From assembly GCA_017852075.1 (NCBI GenBank), contig JAFMLQ010000001.1:1-64000 (forward strand): a stretch of DNA of 64,000 bases, written 5' to 3'. Within the stretch, counting starts at the first letter, position 1. Every line of letters begins with the position of its first letter. Of the stretch, positions 47,150-57,879 are shown in pieces. Source of the stretch: Flavobacteriaceae bacterium (GTDB lineage: Bacteria > Bacteroidota > Bacteroidia > Flavobacteriales > Flavobacteriaceae). Both the position numbers and the translations under genes were made by a program. A model generated the notes under the pieces. That model was not told where the DNA came from, searched no databases, and saw only the letters and a program-made list of their open reading frames with translations.

Positions 47150-47850
47150 TCTACAATGACCAATCGAAAACCTTCACCGTGAATGTTCAGAATTTGCACT
47201 TTTTCGTCAGTACTGAGGTACTTACGAAGCTTTGCGATATAGACATCCATGCTTCTGGAAGTAAAATAATTATCGTCTCTCCAAATTTTGTTAAGTGCAA
47301 CCTCACGTGGAAGCAAGTCGTTTAGATGGAGGACCAAAAGACGTAACAATTGATTTTCCTTGGGTGAAAGTTTAATGGTCTCTCCATTTTTATGGGTCAG
47401 AAAGCGAAGTTTTGAATTGAAATCAAATTCACTAAAGGTGAACTCAAAAGTGTTATTTTCAGGTACAACTGGAGCTACCTTTCTATTTAGAATCGCTTTA
47501 ATTTTGGCTAAGAGAACTTCCGAATCAAAAGGTTTGGTCATATAATCGTCTGCTCCAATTTTGAACCCTTTTAAGACATCCTCTTTCAGGTGTTTTGCCG
47601 TCAGAAAAAAGATAGGAACCACTTCGTTTTTTTCTCGTATTTCACGAGCCAATGTAAATCCGTCTTTGTAGGGCATCATCACATCGAGAATGCAGAGGTC
47701 AAAATGGTCTTTTCGGAATTTTTCAAATCCTTCAATACCATTTTTTGCTAAAGTTATATCGTAATCGTTCAGTGTTAAGTATTCTTTTAATATACTTCCA
47801 AAATTGGGGTCGTCTTCTACTAGAAGAATTTTTTTGTTGGTGTGTTTCAT
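47146..47850 (-). CDS. OmpR-family response regulator
   Basis: 'ILLVEDDPNFGSILKEYL', 'LCILDVMMPYKDGF', wHTH 'LSPKENQLLRLLVLHLNDLLPREVAL'. Confidence 0.93.
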   Translation of the reverse strand: MKHTNKKILLVEDDPNFGSILKEYLTLNDYDITLAKNGIEGFEKFRKDHFDLCILDVMMPYKDGFTLAREIREKNEVVPIFFLTAKHLKEDVLKGFKIGADDYMTKPFDSEVLLAKIKAILNRKVAPVVPENNTFEFTFSEFDFNSKLRFLTHKNGETIKLSPKENQLLRLLVLHLNDLLPREVALNKIWRDDNYFTSRSMDVYIAKLRKYLSTDEKVQILNIHGEGFRLVIVD

Positions 47851-47876
47851 TTTAAATAAGGTGAGGCGTTTATAAA

Positions 47877-49460
47877 TTAGTTTTCATTGGGGATTTTCAA
47901 AGTAAAAATAGTTCCGATTCCATTTTTACTTTCCAAGTAGATCTGCCCTTTATGCAAATCAACTATTTTTTTGACATAGGCCAATCCAAGTCCATGTCCT
48001 TTAACATTGTGAATGTCACCTGATGCAGCACGATAAAATTTATCGAAAACTTTTTTTTGTACATGAGGGGTCATCCCAATTCCATTATCCTTTACTTTCA
48101 GTACAAATTCATTGTCTTCGTTAAAGGTTTCTATTTCAACTTTAGGGTTTTGGTCACAATATTTTAGTGCGTTGTCCAAAAGGTTGACTACTATATTAGT
48201 GAAATGATTTTTATTTCCAAGAATGTAAAGATTTTTTGCATTGAAATTAGTTTTGAGCTCACCCGACTTGTCTTTCAAAATCAATTGAATGTGGCTTATG
48301 GCCTCTTGGATGGCTTGATGTACATTCATAGAAGTCCTTTGGATCGGTTCATTACTTCGCTCCAACTGGGAAATACGCAATACATTTTCAACCTGTGCAA
48401 GCATACGGATATTCTCTTCTCTAATCATTTTCACATACTGGGTCATTTTGTTTGGAGCATCCATTACTTTCGGATTCGAGATGGCGTCTAGTGCCAAATT
48501 GATTGTAGCAATGGGTGTTTTAAACTCATGGGACATATTGTTAATAAAATCGGTTTTAATTTCAGAAATCTTTTTTTGCTGTATAATTTGATATAACGCA
48601 CTACTTGAAACCAAAACTATAAACAAGGTTAAAAATAAAGTCAAACCTCCCAAACTGAGTATAGAAGAAAAAACATATTGATCTTTTTCAGGAAAAGAAA
48701 CAATCAATTCATAATTACGCAACCCTCTTTCATCCTGAAAAATAGGGATGGAATAGCGATAGCCTTCTTGAACTTCGGAGTAATTGTTGGACTTAATTTT
48801 GGTCGCCAATCCGTTGTCATAAATACCAAATTCATATGGCGTAACAATCATCTTGGCATCAAATTCACGTTTGAGAACAAAATCCAACTCTTGCACGTTG
48901 AGACGTTTGTGAATAGGAGTGTTTGCAGTATAGTCTTTAAAGGTGGAACGAATGCGTTGATTTGCAATATTCATCCGTTCAATCGTTTTGATTTTTTCAA
49001 CCGAACTCGCAATATTATTTTCACGGTTAAAAACATCATTTTTATTAATGATAGTAGTGTTTTTGACCTGTTTTACATCTGTAAGGGTAGTTAGGGTGTC
49101 GCCCAATTTCGGATCCAAATAAGGTGTGATATTATAATCCTCCTCTAGAATTCCATAAGCGTAATAGGAGATTAAATTGTTAGTGTTGTCTTCGTCTAAA
49201 AATAAATAAATGTTAGCAAAGCTGGCATTGTCCGGGGTTTCTAAAGAATCTAGCAGTCTTTCATAAGCTGTGATATAGTCAGAAAGCTCACGCTCTTGAA
49301 TTTCTTCGGCAACCATCATCAGAGACTGTTGTACCGCCAAAGAAAACTCCTCTTCCTTATCATTCCATGCCGAAAAAATCCAATATCCTTGTAATACAAT
49401 GATCCCCAAAATGGAGATGATCATAAAACTAACTAGAGAGATAAATAAATTTTTCTTCAT
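47877..49460 (-). CDS. Sensor histidine kinase
   Basis: H-box 'NNMSHEFKTPIATI', N-box 'NLLDNALKYC', 'VKDNGIGM', 'GHGLGLAYVKKIV'; two TMs with periplasmic sensor region. Confidence 0.94.
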   Translation of the reverse strand: MKKNLFISLVSFMIISILGIIVLQGYWIFSAWNDKEEEFSLAVQQSLMMVAEEIQERELSDYITAYERLLDSLETPDNASFANIYLFLDEDNTNNLISYYAYGILEEDYNITPYLDPKLGDTLTTLTDVKQVKNTTIINKNDVFNRENNIASSVEKIKTIERMNIANQRIRSTFKDYTANTPIHKRLNVQELDFVLKREFDAKMIVTPYEFGIYDNGLATKIKSNNYSEVQEGYRYSIPIFQDERGLRNYELIVSFPEKDQYVFSSILSLGGLTLFLTLFIVLVSSSALYQIIQQKKISEIKTDFINNMSHEFKTPIATINLALDAISNPKVMDAPNKMTQYVKMIREENIRMLAQVENVLRISQLERSNEPIQRTSMNVHQAIQEAISHIQLILKDKSGELKTNFNAKNLYILGNKNHFTNIVVNLLDNALKYCDQNPKVEIETFNEDNEFVLKVKDNGIGMTPHVQKKVFDKFYRAASGDIHNVKGHGLGLAYVKKIVDLHKGQIYLESKNGIGTIFTLKIPNEN

Positions 49461-49569
49461 TTCTTGCTCTTCAAACTAAAACAAATTGTTTTCAATTTTA
49501 TTTTGCACTGCAAATTTCACCTAATTTAAACAAATAAAATACTAATAGTATGTTAATCCAGTAATACGC

Positions 49570-50148
49570 CTAGCTCTTTAATATTTTAATAAGCTTACTA
49601 GCCTGAGCAAAGGTATCTTCAAGTGTCTTATTCTCAATGACATAATCGGCAAGTGGCTCTTTTTTTTGATCGCTCCACTGATTTTTCATTCGTGCCAGAA
49701 TCTCTGCTTCCCCAAATCCATCTCTTGCCTTAATGCGTTGAATTCTTTTCTCCTTAGGAGCTTTGACCAAAATCACAAAATCACACTTTTTATATCCCCC
49801 TGTTTCAAATAAAATAGCTGCCTCGTTGATGACAAAAGGTGCATTGTGATGTTCCTTTTTAAAATCTTCAAATGCTTTTACCACAGCGGGATGAACCAGA
49901 TCATTAAGTGCGGCAAGAGCAGTGGCATCTTGAAATACTATTGCTGCTAAAGCAGAACGGTTCAAGTGCCCATCTGCATCGAATATTTCGCCACCAAAAA
50001 GGGTACCCACCGCATCACGTAACTGGGTCTCTAATAGTTTTTTACCTACCGTATCCGATTCGAAGCAGGGAATTCCCTGCTCCTGAAACCATTTTAAAAG
50101 TGTCGATTTTCCACTTCCTATCCCTCCTGTCAAACCAATAACCTTCAT
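49570..50148 (-). CDS. coaE: Dephospho-CoA kinase
   Basis: 'MKVIGLTGGIGSGKSTLLKWF', 'RDGFGEAEILARMKNQW'. Confidence 0.95.
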   Translation of the reverse strand: MKVIGLTGGIGSGKSTLLKWFQEQGIPCFESDTVGKKLLETQLRDAVGTLFGGEIFDADGHLNRSALAAIVFQDATALAALNDLVHPAVVKAFEDFKKEHHNAPFVINEAAILFETGGYKKCDFVILVKAPKEKRIQRIKARDGFGEAEILARMKNQWSDQKKEPLADYVIENKTLEDTFAQASKLIKILKS

Positions 50149-51107
50149 TTTCGAATCAAGTAATTTACTTCCTGAGGCTCCCAAAGGAGTTGCTTTAACC
50201 CCGGGGGTTGTTTCAATATTTTCAATTTTAGTGATTTATTTTCCTGGGAACGTAGGGTTTCATAATCTACCACCAATCTAAAATCAGATTCCTTTACCGT
50301 ACTTAAAAGTGTCATGGGTATAATCGCCCTAATTTTTGCTGTGGAGGGAAAAAGTTTTACACGAACACCTACTGGTAAGTTCAGCACCTCAATTTGAATT
50401 GAAAACTCTTTTTCAGAATAGCGTGAAACTGGTAGAATAAGACTCACGGCAGGTGGATCCAATTCCAATTCAGGAATGGATTTCAAAACCACTTCTTGGG
50501 ATATACTTTCATGTACATCCGATGCTTGATAAAAAGTTGTAGTAACAGAAAAGAGTGTGTCGAGAATGGATTTGGGGCCTCGTACCAAAACGCTATCAGG
50601 TTCACTTTTTAAAGCAATGTCACCTAAATAACCTGCTCGAAGTGTTATCTGAGTTTGGGGAACTACGGATACAACTTTTTCGTCTAGACGACTGTAGGCA
50701 ATTTCTAAGCTTTCTGGATATATTTGATTAAGCACTGTATTATCAAAAAGTTGTTCTGCTATAGAAAACTGTTGATTTCTAAGTGAGACGCTACCTAATG
50801 AAGCCCTAAATTTTGACTCATTTAAAGAAACTATGACTGTTTTATCAATTAAGCGATACAGTAAAATTTCAAGTCCACTAGCGGTAATAGAGGCGCTCAT
50901 TTTGTGAGAAGTATCATGGAGTACAATACCTTGGGGCACATCTGTCAAAACTACAGGAAAAGTCTGTACTAAGGTGTAGGTGTTGGAAAGTTTGGTGCTT
51001 AACCAAAATGTAAAAGATAAGAACACAAACAAAAGAAAAAAACGAAAGCGTCCTTGGGAAGGTAACTTTTTTAATAAGGTGTCTAGTCCTTCTCTTTTTA
51101 GTGTCAT
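50145..51107 (-). CDS. YbbR-like domain-containing protein
   Basis: N-terminal TM 'FRFFLLFVFLSFTFWLSTKLSNTY' and YbbR-like repeat 'SEPDSVLVRGPKSILDTL'. Confidence 0.8.
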   Translation of the reverse strand: MTLKREGLDTLLKKLPSQGRFRFFLLFVFLSFTFWLSTKLSNTYTLVQTFPVVLTDVPQGIVLHDTSHKMSASITASGLEILLYRLIDKTVIVSLNESKFRASLGSVSLRNQQFSIAEQLFDNTVLNQIYPESLEIAYSRLDEKVVSVVPQTQITLRAGYLGDIALKSEPDSVLVRGPKSILDTLFSVTTTFYQASDVHESISQEVVLKSIPELELDPPAVSLILPVSRYSEKEFSIQIEVLNLPVGVRVKLFPSTAKIRAIIPMTLLSTVKESDFRLVVDYETLRSQENKSLKLKILKQPPGLKQLLWEPQEVNYLIRK

Positions 51108-51127
51108 TGACCTAATTCTATTCCATT

Positions 51128-51946
51128 TTATTCCGCGCTACTAATCGCATCAATAATCTCTTGACTCACTCCTACATTGGAAAAACCGCCGTCATGGTAG
51201 AGGTTCTGTAAGGTTACTTTTCTGGTATAATCTGAAAATAAGGAAACCGTGTAATCTGCGCATTCCTTAGCAGTTGCATTTCCAAGGGGAGACATTTTTT
51301 CAGCATACTTTAAAAAACCATCAAGACCCGCAACTCCTTTTCCAGCAGTGGTAAGTGTAGGCGATTGGGAAATTGTGTTGACACGTACTTTTTTATCTTT
51401 TCCAAAGAAATATCCAAAACTACGAGCGATTGACTCCAAATAGGCTTTGTTATCTGCCATATCGTTATAATTTGGAAAGGTTCGTTGTGCTGCAACATAC
51501 GAGAGCGCTACAATACTACCCCATTCGTTCATTGCATCTTTCTGATATAAACATTGCATCAATTTGTGAAAAGAAACAGCAGATACATCCCAACCTTTTG
51601 CCATCCAATCGTGATTTAAATCGGTATAGTGTTTTCCTTTTCTAACATTGACAGACATTCCTATCGAATGAAGAACAAAGTCAATTTTCCCTCCTAAAAT
51701 CGTTTGTGATTGATCGATCAAGGCTTCGAGATCATCCTTATTTGTTGCATCTGCAGCAATCACTTGAGATCCTGTTTTTTCAGCTAAAGCATTTATCGTT
51801 CCCATGCGCATTGCAACAGGAGCGTTTGTCAGTACAAATGTACCTCCGGCATCTGCAACGGATTCTGCTGTTTTCCAAGCAATGGACTGATCGTCTAATG
51901 CTCCAAAAATAATTCCTTTTTTTCCTTCTAAAATTTGATGTGACAT
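51128..51946 (-). CDS. fabI: Enoyl-ACP reductase (NADH)
   Basis: 'LEGKKGIIFGALDDQSIAWKTAESV', 'LHSIGMSV', 'LSYVAAQRTFPNYNDMADNKAYLES'. Confidence 0.94.
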   Translation of the reverse strand: MSHQILEGKKGIIFGALDDQSIAWKTAESVADAGGTFVLTNAPVAMRMGTINALAEKTGSQVIAADATNKDDLEALIDQSQTILGGKIDFVLHSIGMSVNVRKGKHYTDLNHDWMAKGWDVSAVSFHKLMQCLYQKDAMNEWGSIVALSYVAAQRTFPNYNDMADNKAYLESIARSFGYFFGKDKKVRVNTISQSPTLTTAGKGVAGLDGFLKYAEKMSPLGNATAKECADYTVSLFSDYTRKVTLQNLYHDGGFSNVGVSQEIIDAISSAE

Positions 51947-51975
51947 GCGTTTAATTTTACTCCGTAAAGATACAT

Positions 51976-53628
51976 TTAATTCATCAATTGCTTTGCGTGC
52001 GCAATAGCAGTTTCAGTCACTTGGTTGCCAGAAAGCATCTTCGCAATTTCTTCTACACGCGCTTCATGGTCCAGTGAGTAAAGTTGAGTCTTTGTTTTCC
52101 CATCTTGTACTATTTTTTCAACAAGAAAATGATATTTTGCCTTCGCTGCTACTTGAGGCAAATGCGTAATGGCAATGACTTGAAGCTTTTTTGCTATGGT
52201 AGCCATTACCTCAGCGATGCTATCAGAAATCTTGCCTGAAACTCCAGTATCAATCTCATCAAAAACTAGGGTAGGTAAATTTTTATATTGAGACAAAATT
52301 GTTTTTATGGCGAGCATGATTCGAGATAATTCTCCACCCGAAGCAACTTTTTTCAAATCCTTGAAGTCACTGCCTTTGTTTGCACTAAACTGAAAAGTAA
52401 GCACATCCGTTCCGTTATTTAAAAAATGAATACTCGAAGTTAGCTCGATTTTAAAGACCGCATCTTGCATTCCAATTTTAGCTACAAGATTCTTGAGTTC
52501 TCCTTCTAAAACAGTAATGGCTTTATGCCTGTTTTGAGATAGCTGATCACTTAAATGCTTCAATTCTGCTTCTTGTTCTTTTTGCTTTTGAACTAAAAAA
52601 TCTAATCTATCATCGAGGTTTAGCGTTTCCTTAAGAGTCTGTTCCAGTTCTGACTGAATGGCAATCAATTCAGATTCGGATTGCACTCGGTGCTTTTGAT
52701 AAAGAACATTTAAATGATCCATTTGGGCCTGTAGCTCTTCAAGCTTTTGGGGGTTGGATTCCAAAAATTCAAATTGATGTTTAAATTCCTCCATCACATC
52801 CTCCATCTCAATTGCAACTCCTTGAACACGTTCTCGAAGGGCTTCATACTGTTTGGATTTTTCACTAAGTCCCTGGCTATATCTTCTCAATTCTTTCAAT
52901 TGATCTACAATCCCCAAAGATTCATTTTCTAAAAGTTGAATGGATGCGGCAAAAGTAGTTTGCAAAAATTCGATATGAGTCAGGGTGTGAAGTTGGGTTT
53001 TGATCTCATCTTCCCTACCTACTTCTAATTTGGATGCCTGTAACTCATCCAATAAAAATTGTTTTAATTCAAACTCTTCTTTAAATGCGGCTTGGTTTTC
53101 CAAACACTGTTTGTATTCTTTTTGAGTGTTGCGATAAGCGGATAAAATGGTCTGGTAGGTTCCCAAAGTATTTTGATTTCCAGCTAAAGCATCCAAAACC
53201 TGAAACTGATATTGATTTTCAAGCAAGGTTTGGGCATCGTGCTGAGAGTGAATGTCGATAAGGTGGAGACTTATTTCTTCTAGAACATTCAAATTAACAG
53301 GAGTGTCATTGACAAAAGCTCTCGATTTTCCCTGGGGCAAAAGCTCCCTTCTTAAAACAGTTTCGTCTTCATAATCCAGATCATACTCAGCAAACAAGGA
53401 TTGCAGAGCGTAAGATTTGATTTGAAAAGTAGCTTCAACAATACATTTCCTAGTAGAATCAAAAAGGCTAGACAAATCAGCACGCTTTCCCAGAACAAGG
53501 GACAGTCCTCCTAATAAAATGGATTTTCCAGCACCTGTTTCTCCAGTGATCGAAGTCATCCCTTCAGAAAAATCGACTTCCAAATCCTCTATAAGTGCGA
53601 AGTTTTTTATTTTAAGTTGGGTTAACAA
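51976..53628 (-). CDS. recN: DNA repair protein RecN
   Basis: 'MLTQLKIKNFALIEDLEVDFSEGMTSITGETGAGKSILLGGLSL', 'FDEIDTGVSGKISDSIAEVM'. Confidence 0.96.
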   Translation of the reverse strand: MLTQLKIKNFALIEDLEVDFSEGMTSITGETGAGKSILLGGLSLVLGKRADLSSLFDSTRKCIVEATFQIKSYALQSLFAEYDLDYEDETVLRRELLPQGKSRAFVNDTPVNLNVLEEISLHLIDIHSQHDAQTLLENQYQFQVLDALAGNQNTLGTYQTILSAYRNTQKEYKQCLENQAAFKEEFELKQFLLDELQASKLEVGREDEIKTQLHTLTHIEFLQTTFAASIQLLENESLGIVDQLKELRRYSQGLSEKSKQYEALRERVQGVAIEMEDVMEEFKHQFEFLESNPQKLEELQAQMDHLNVLYQKHRVQSESELIAIQSELEQTLKETLNLDDRLDFLVQKQKEQEAELKHLSDQLSQNRHKAITVLEGELKNLVAKIGMQDAVFKIELTSSIHFLNNGTDVLTFQFSANKGSDFKDLKKVASGGELSRIMLAIKTILSQYKNLPTLVFDEIDTGVSGKISDSIAEVMATIAKKLQVIAITHLPQVAAKAKYHFLVEKIVQDGKTKTQLYSLDHEARVEEIAKMLSGNQVTETAIAHAKQLMN

Positions 53629-53675
53629 GGCGATTTAGTGTTTTTTAGCCTTCAAAGATAGGAATATTAAAAAAA

Positions 53676-54566
53676 TTACGCCTTGATTTGCTTCCACCTT
53701 GCTCCAAAAAAAGGAGCGATCTTTTTAAGTACCACTTCAGTTTTTTTAAAGTCCACTTTGGGGCCTTCTGTAAAGATATTGACGATTTCCTCTACTTTGG
53801 CATCAAAAAAGATTTGGATTAAAAAAGTATCGGGTCTTCGTTGGTATAGAGGTTCTAGTTGTTGAATGGATTCCATCAAGGCTTGTTTCCCTGCTACTGG
53901 GTCTGTTGTCATTTGATCCAATCCATTGCGGTGATAGGCATATAAAACTTGTCGATATTCTCTGAAAGCATTGGAACGAAGGCCATCGATCAACCAAAAC
54001 CGATTGCGTATTCCATCAGAAGGTTTCCAGCCCTTTCGAGAAGTGTTCTGTGCAAGGTTGACAATTTGTCGAGCAGTTTCAAAATAGGGATTACCCCCAT
54101 TGGGTGCAAAACTGTCTGCATCCAATCCCAAAATTACGTAGGCATAAAAACTGATAAGAGAAACCAAATTAGACTCAAAACTCGATGTATTAAAAAAAAG
54201 AGGTTGAAATTCTTGGTATGAAAAAACAATGTCTTTATCCAAAAAATTCAAAACGGGACTGTCGTAGTTGGTGTTGAATACTGGGCGCTGAGATTGGACT
54301 TGTAAGGTCGCCTCAAACTGATCGTTACTGTACGCCGAGAGATTGAAAACAAAAGAACAAGTAATTTTTTCTTGTGTTAAAAATTCTTGATTGGTCCAAA
54401 CCTGAGTATTGATAAATTCGTTAAGTGACCGTTCTAAAGTTTTAAAGATTTGCTGGTTGGTTTGATTGACCAAATCAGAATTGACAATAACTTGGGCATT
54501 CAATTCTTGAGAGTAGATTTGCTCACTCAAAAAAAGAACCGTTAATAAAAGGAAAAGGCGATTCAT
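53676..54566 (-). CDS. DUF4835 family secreted protein
   Basis: Signal peptide; 'ELNAQVIVNSDLVNQTNQQIFKTLERSLNEFINTQVWT'; between coaBC and recN. Confidence 0.85.
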   Translation of the reverse strand: MNRLFLLLTVLFLSEQIYSQELNAQVIVNSDLVNQTNQQIFKTLERSLNEFINTQVWTNQEFLTQEKITCSFVFNLSAYSNDQFEATLQVQSQRPVFNTNYDSPVLNFLDKDIVFSYQEFQPLFFNTSSFESNLVSLISFYAYVILGLDADSFAPNGGNPYFETARQIVNLAQNTSRKGWKPSDGIRNRFWLIDGLRSNAFREYRQVLYAYHRNGLDQMTTDPVAGKQALMESIQQLEPLYQRRPDTFLIQIFFDAKVEEIVNIFTEGPKVDFKKTEVVLKKIAPFFGARWKQIKA

Positions 54567-55765
54567 AGGGACACTATTTGTTCAAAAATTCGATGGGCGC
54601 ACTCTAATTTACTTTGCAATGGAAAGTCTTTTACAGAATGGTCTGCCCGTATAAAGGTAATTTTATTGGTAGAAACTGAAAAGCCTGCACCTGGATCTTG
54701 AAGTGAGTTCAAAACGATTCCATCCAAATTCTTTTTCTTGAGTTTTAATTTTGCATTTTCTAGCTCGTTTTCAGTCTCAAGTGCAAAACCAATAAGACAT
54801 TGCTGTTTTTTCATTTGACCCATATATGCCAAAATATCTTTTGTAGGAGTCAATGCAATGGTCAAGTTTGACTTTGCCTTTTTAATTTTTTGTGAAGCCA
54901 CAGTTTGGGGCTTAAAGTCTGCTACTGCAGCCGCTGCAATGGCTATATCAATAGTGCTAAACTCTTTTTTAACCGCTTCAAACATCTCATCGGCACTTAC
55001 CACTGCTTGAACTTTTACCGAAGGATTATCGATTTTTTCTTGAGTGGGCCCTGTAACTAAAATTACATCTGCACCCAACTCTGCTGCAACTTTAGCAAGC
55101 GCGAAACCCATTTTACCTGATGCGTGATTCCCAATAAAGCGAACTGGATCAATGGCTTCAAAAGTTGGTCCTGTTGTAATCAGTACACGCTTTCCGTTGA
55201 GTGGCAAGTCAGGATTAAAATGAGAAATCAGATGGGCTACTATTTCATCAGGCTCCAACATTCTCCCTTTACCTTCAAGACCACTCGCTAAAGCACCCTC
55301 TCCTACAGGCAATACCTGATTTCCAAACGAGGTCAAGGTTTCAATATTTTTTTGATTAGACGGATGTGCGAACATATCCAAATCCATTGCAGGAGCTACA
55401 TATACGGGACATTTCGCTGAAAGGTATACAGCCAACAAAAGGTTGTTGCATCTGCCCTGTGCCATAGCAGAAAGCGTATTTGAAGTGGCTGGAGCTATCA
55501 ACAATATATCGGCCCACATACCCAATTCCACATGATCATTCCAGATTGGATTGTCCAGATCTGTAGCGGTAAAAGTAGATAAAACAGGATTTTTTGTGAG
55601 AGTAGCAAGGGTTAGTGGGGTCACAAAATCTTTTGCACTGGGAGTCATCACCACACGAACTTCTGCACCTTGTTTATGAAGTGCACGGACAATTAAAGGA
55701 GTTTTGTAAGCGGCAATTCCTCCGGAAATTCCGAGTAAAATCTTTTTACCGCTTAACAAAGGCAT
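54563..55765 (-). CDS. coaBC: Bifunctional phosphopantothenoylcysteine decarboxylase / phosphopantothenate-cysteine ligase
   Basis: 'ILLGISGGIAAYKTPLIVRAL', 'APAMDLDMFAHPS', 'GKRVLITTGPTFEAIDPVRFIGNHASGKMGFALA'. Confidence 0.96.
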   Translation of the reverse strand: MPLLSGKKILLGISGGIAAYKTPLIVRALHKQGAEVRVVMTPSAKDFVTPLTLATLTKNPVLSTFTATDLDNPIWNDHVELGMWADILLIAPATSNTLSAMAQGRCNNLLLAVYLSAKCPVYVAPAMDLDMFAHPSNQKNIETLTSFGNQVLPVGEGALASGLEGKGRMLEPDEIVAHLISHFNPDLPLNGKRVLITTGPTFEAIDPVRFIGNHASGKMGFALAKVAAELGADVILVTGPTQEKIDNPSVKVQAVVSADEMFEAVKKEFSTIDIAIAAAAVADFKPQTVASQKIKKAKSNLTIALTPTKDILAYMGQMKKQQCLIGFALETENELENAKLKLKKKNLDGIVLNSLQDPGAGFSVSTNKITFIRADHSVKDFPLQSKLECAHRIFEQIVSL

Positions 55766-55768
55766 CGC

Positions 55769-56098
55769 TTAAGATTTGGGTTCTTCGGTATGGCGGGAGT
55801 ATATTTTATCATTCAACCACTCCTCTACTGCCATTGCATGAGGTTTTGGTAAACGCTCATAGAAACGAGATACTTCGATTTGTTCTTTGTTTTCGAAAAT
55901 TTCTTCCAAACTGTCGTTATGAGTTGCAAATTCTTCGAGTTTTTCGTGTAGCTCTTTTTTGATATCAAGATTTATTTGCTGCGAACGTTTGGCGATTATG
56001 GAGAGTGCCTCGTAGATATTTTCCGTGGAAGCCTCTATCTCATTTCGATTGTATGTCTTGGAAGTTAATGCAGCTTTTGATTCTCTGTATTTTGTCAT
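55769..56098 (-). CDS. RNA polymerase omega subunit family (RpoZ-like)
   Basis: 109 aa; 'NIYEALSIIAKRSQQINLDIKKELHEKLEEF'; conserved position next to coaBC. Confidence 0.8.
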   Translation of the reverse strand: MTKYRESKAALTSKTYNRNEIEASTENIYEALSIIAKRSQQINLDIKKELHEKLEEFATHNDSLEEIFENKEQIEVSRFYERLPKPHAMAVEEWLNDKIYSRHTEEPKS

Positions 56099-56103
56099 AG
56101 TGG

Positions 56104-56925
56104 TTATTTTGAAAGTGAAGTGGTCGTATTGTATTGTTCTAATTCTTTATTGACTTTTTCTATTTTATCATTTAAATCCTTTAAAAACAAGCTTTCAGGA
56201 TAATAACGTAAAATGAGTTCGTATTGTTGTTGCAATTCTTTTAAACGTTCTTCTTTTTTCGATAATACGCTGTTGGTTGCAATTTCGTAGAGCGATAAAA
56301 ACTTGGTGTAAAGTGCTTCTTCTCTAAATTTAGTCCCAGGAAAACCCGCTATAAAATTATCGTTGGCTTTGATTGCTGCTCTGTAATCGCGAATGGTGTA
56401 GTATTGTTTGGCAATTTCAAAGTCTTTTTTCTCAAGTTTTTCTTGAAGTTCAGCAATCATTTGATTTGCCTCAGGTGCGTATTCTGAATTGGGATAAAGG
56501 TTGATAAATAGTTGAAGCTTTTCAATCGCTTCGTACGTTTCTTCTTGATCAAGACTAAAAGTCGGAGATTGAAAATAGTAAGACTTAGCAGCTTTGAACG
56601 AAGCTTCCTGAATGCGTTCACTCTTGGGATAGGTCTTAATGAAATTTTCATATTGATATGCGGCCAAACTGTAACTTTTTGTTTGAAAATAAGAGTCCGC
56701 AAAAAAGAAAATAATACGTTGAGCTTGAGGTTTCCCACGATACTTAGGAACAATTTGCTCGAAAAGACGGTTGGCTTTTCGGTATTCTCCATTACTGTAA
56801 TACACCTCTGCTTGCTTATATTTTTCGGAAGTATCATCACTATTAAGCAACTTTTGATAATCGCTACAAGAAGCTAAAGTGAGGATGACACCTAAAACAT
56901 AGAACGAAATCATTTTAAATTTCAT
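56104..56925 (-). CDS. bamD: Outer membrane assembly lipoprotein BamD
   Basis: Lipobox 'TLASCSDYQKLL', TPR-like 'QIVPKYRGKPQAQRIIFFFADSYFQTKSYSLAAYQYENFIKTYPKS'. Confidence 0.92.
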   Translation of the reverse strand: MKFKMISFYVLGVILTLASCSDYQKLLNSDDTSEKYKQAEVYYSNGEYRKANRLFEQIVPKYRGKPQAQRIIFFFADSYFQTKSYSLAAYQYENFIKTYPKSERIQEASFKAAKSYYFQSPTFSLDQEETYEAIEKLQLFINLYPNSEYAPEANQMIAELQEKLEKKDFEIAKQYYTIRDYRAAIKANDNFIAGFPGTKFREEALYTKFLSLYEIATNSVLSKKEERLKELQQQYELILRYYPESLFLKDLNDKIEKVNKELEQYNTTTSLSK

Positions 56926-56987
56926 CCTGCAAAAATACTAATAATCAATGACAATAGAAATTTAAATTACAAAGAGGATGTTAAAGT

Positions 56988-57872
56988 TTAAAGGGTATAA
57001 ACAGAATGCTCCAAATACTCTTCGATACGCTGTTTCAAAATCGGGGTTGCTTGAACTAAGGGCAAACGAACTTGTTGAGAACAGAGGCCCAAGGTCTTCA
57101 TCAGGGCTTTGATACCCGTTGGATTTCCTTCTTCGAAAAGAAGCTGAATCAAATCCAACAGCTGATAATGTAACTGATAGGCTTTATTTAGGTCACCCTT
57201 TCTAACATAATCAAAAATTCTTGTAAGAGGTATAGGCATCGCATTTCCCAAAACAGAAATGGTTCCTACCGCTCCCGCCAAAAGCATTGGCAAGGTAAGT
57301 GCATCATCTCCTGAAATCACTTGTATGTGAGAACCTGCCTGTTTTATGATTTCCTGAGCATGAAGCATACTTCCACTTGCTTCTTTTATTGCGATGATAT
57401 TTTCAAAATCTTGAGTAAGTCTTATAAATGTGGAAACTTCTACCACGCTTCCTGTTCTTGAGGGTACATTGTACACAATTATAGGGAGTGGGCTTGCTTT
57501 TGCAATTTCAGAATAATGATGATAAATCCCCTCTTGACTAGGTTTATTATAATAAGGGGATACAGAAAGAATAGCTCCAAACGCGCTGAGATCAGTAGCT
57601 TGAATTTCATAGACAACTTGAGCCGTATTATTTCCTCCAATACCGATTACCAAAGGAAGTCTTTTTTGATTGGCAGCGATAATCACCTCAATAATTTGCC
57701 GTTTTTCTTTGGCAGATAGACACACAGCTTCTCCTGTGGTACCCATGACCACAATATAATCTGCATTTCCTAAAATGATATGTTCTACAACAGTAGGAAT
57801 TGACTCAAAATCTACCGTTCCGTCTTGATTAAATGGGGTAACCATAGCTACTCCTAAGCCTTTCAAATTCAT
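56988..57872 (-). CDS. dapA: 4-hydroxy-tetrahydrodipicolinate synthase
   Basis: 'GLGVAMVTPFNQDGTVD', 'GTTGEAVCLSAKEK', 'IVYNVPSRTG', 'IAIKEASG'. Confidence 0.95.
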   Translation of the reverse strand: MNLKGLGVAMVTPFNQDGTVDFESIPTVVEHIILGNADYIVVMGTTGEAVCLSAKEKRQIIEVIIAANQKRLPLVIGIGGNNTAQVVYEIQATDLSAFGAILSVSPYYNKPSQEGIYHHYSEIAKASPLPIIVYNVPSRTGSVVEVSTFIRLTQDFENIIAIKEASGSMLHAQEIIKQAGSHIQVISGDDALTLPMLLAGAVGTISVLGNAMPIPLTRIFDYVRKGDLNKAYQLHYQLLDLIQLLFEEGNPTGIKALMKTLGLCSQQVRLPLVQATPILKQRIEEYLEHSVYTL

Positions 57873-57879
57873 CTCGATA

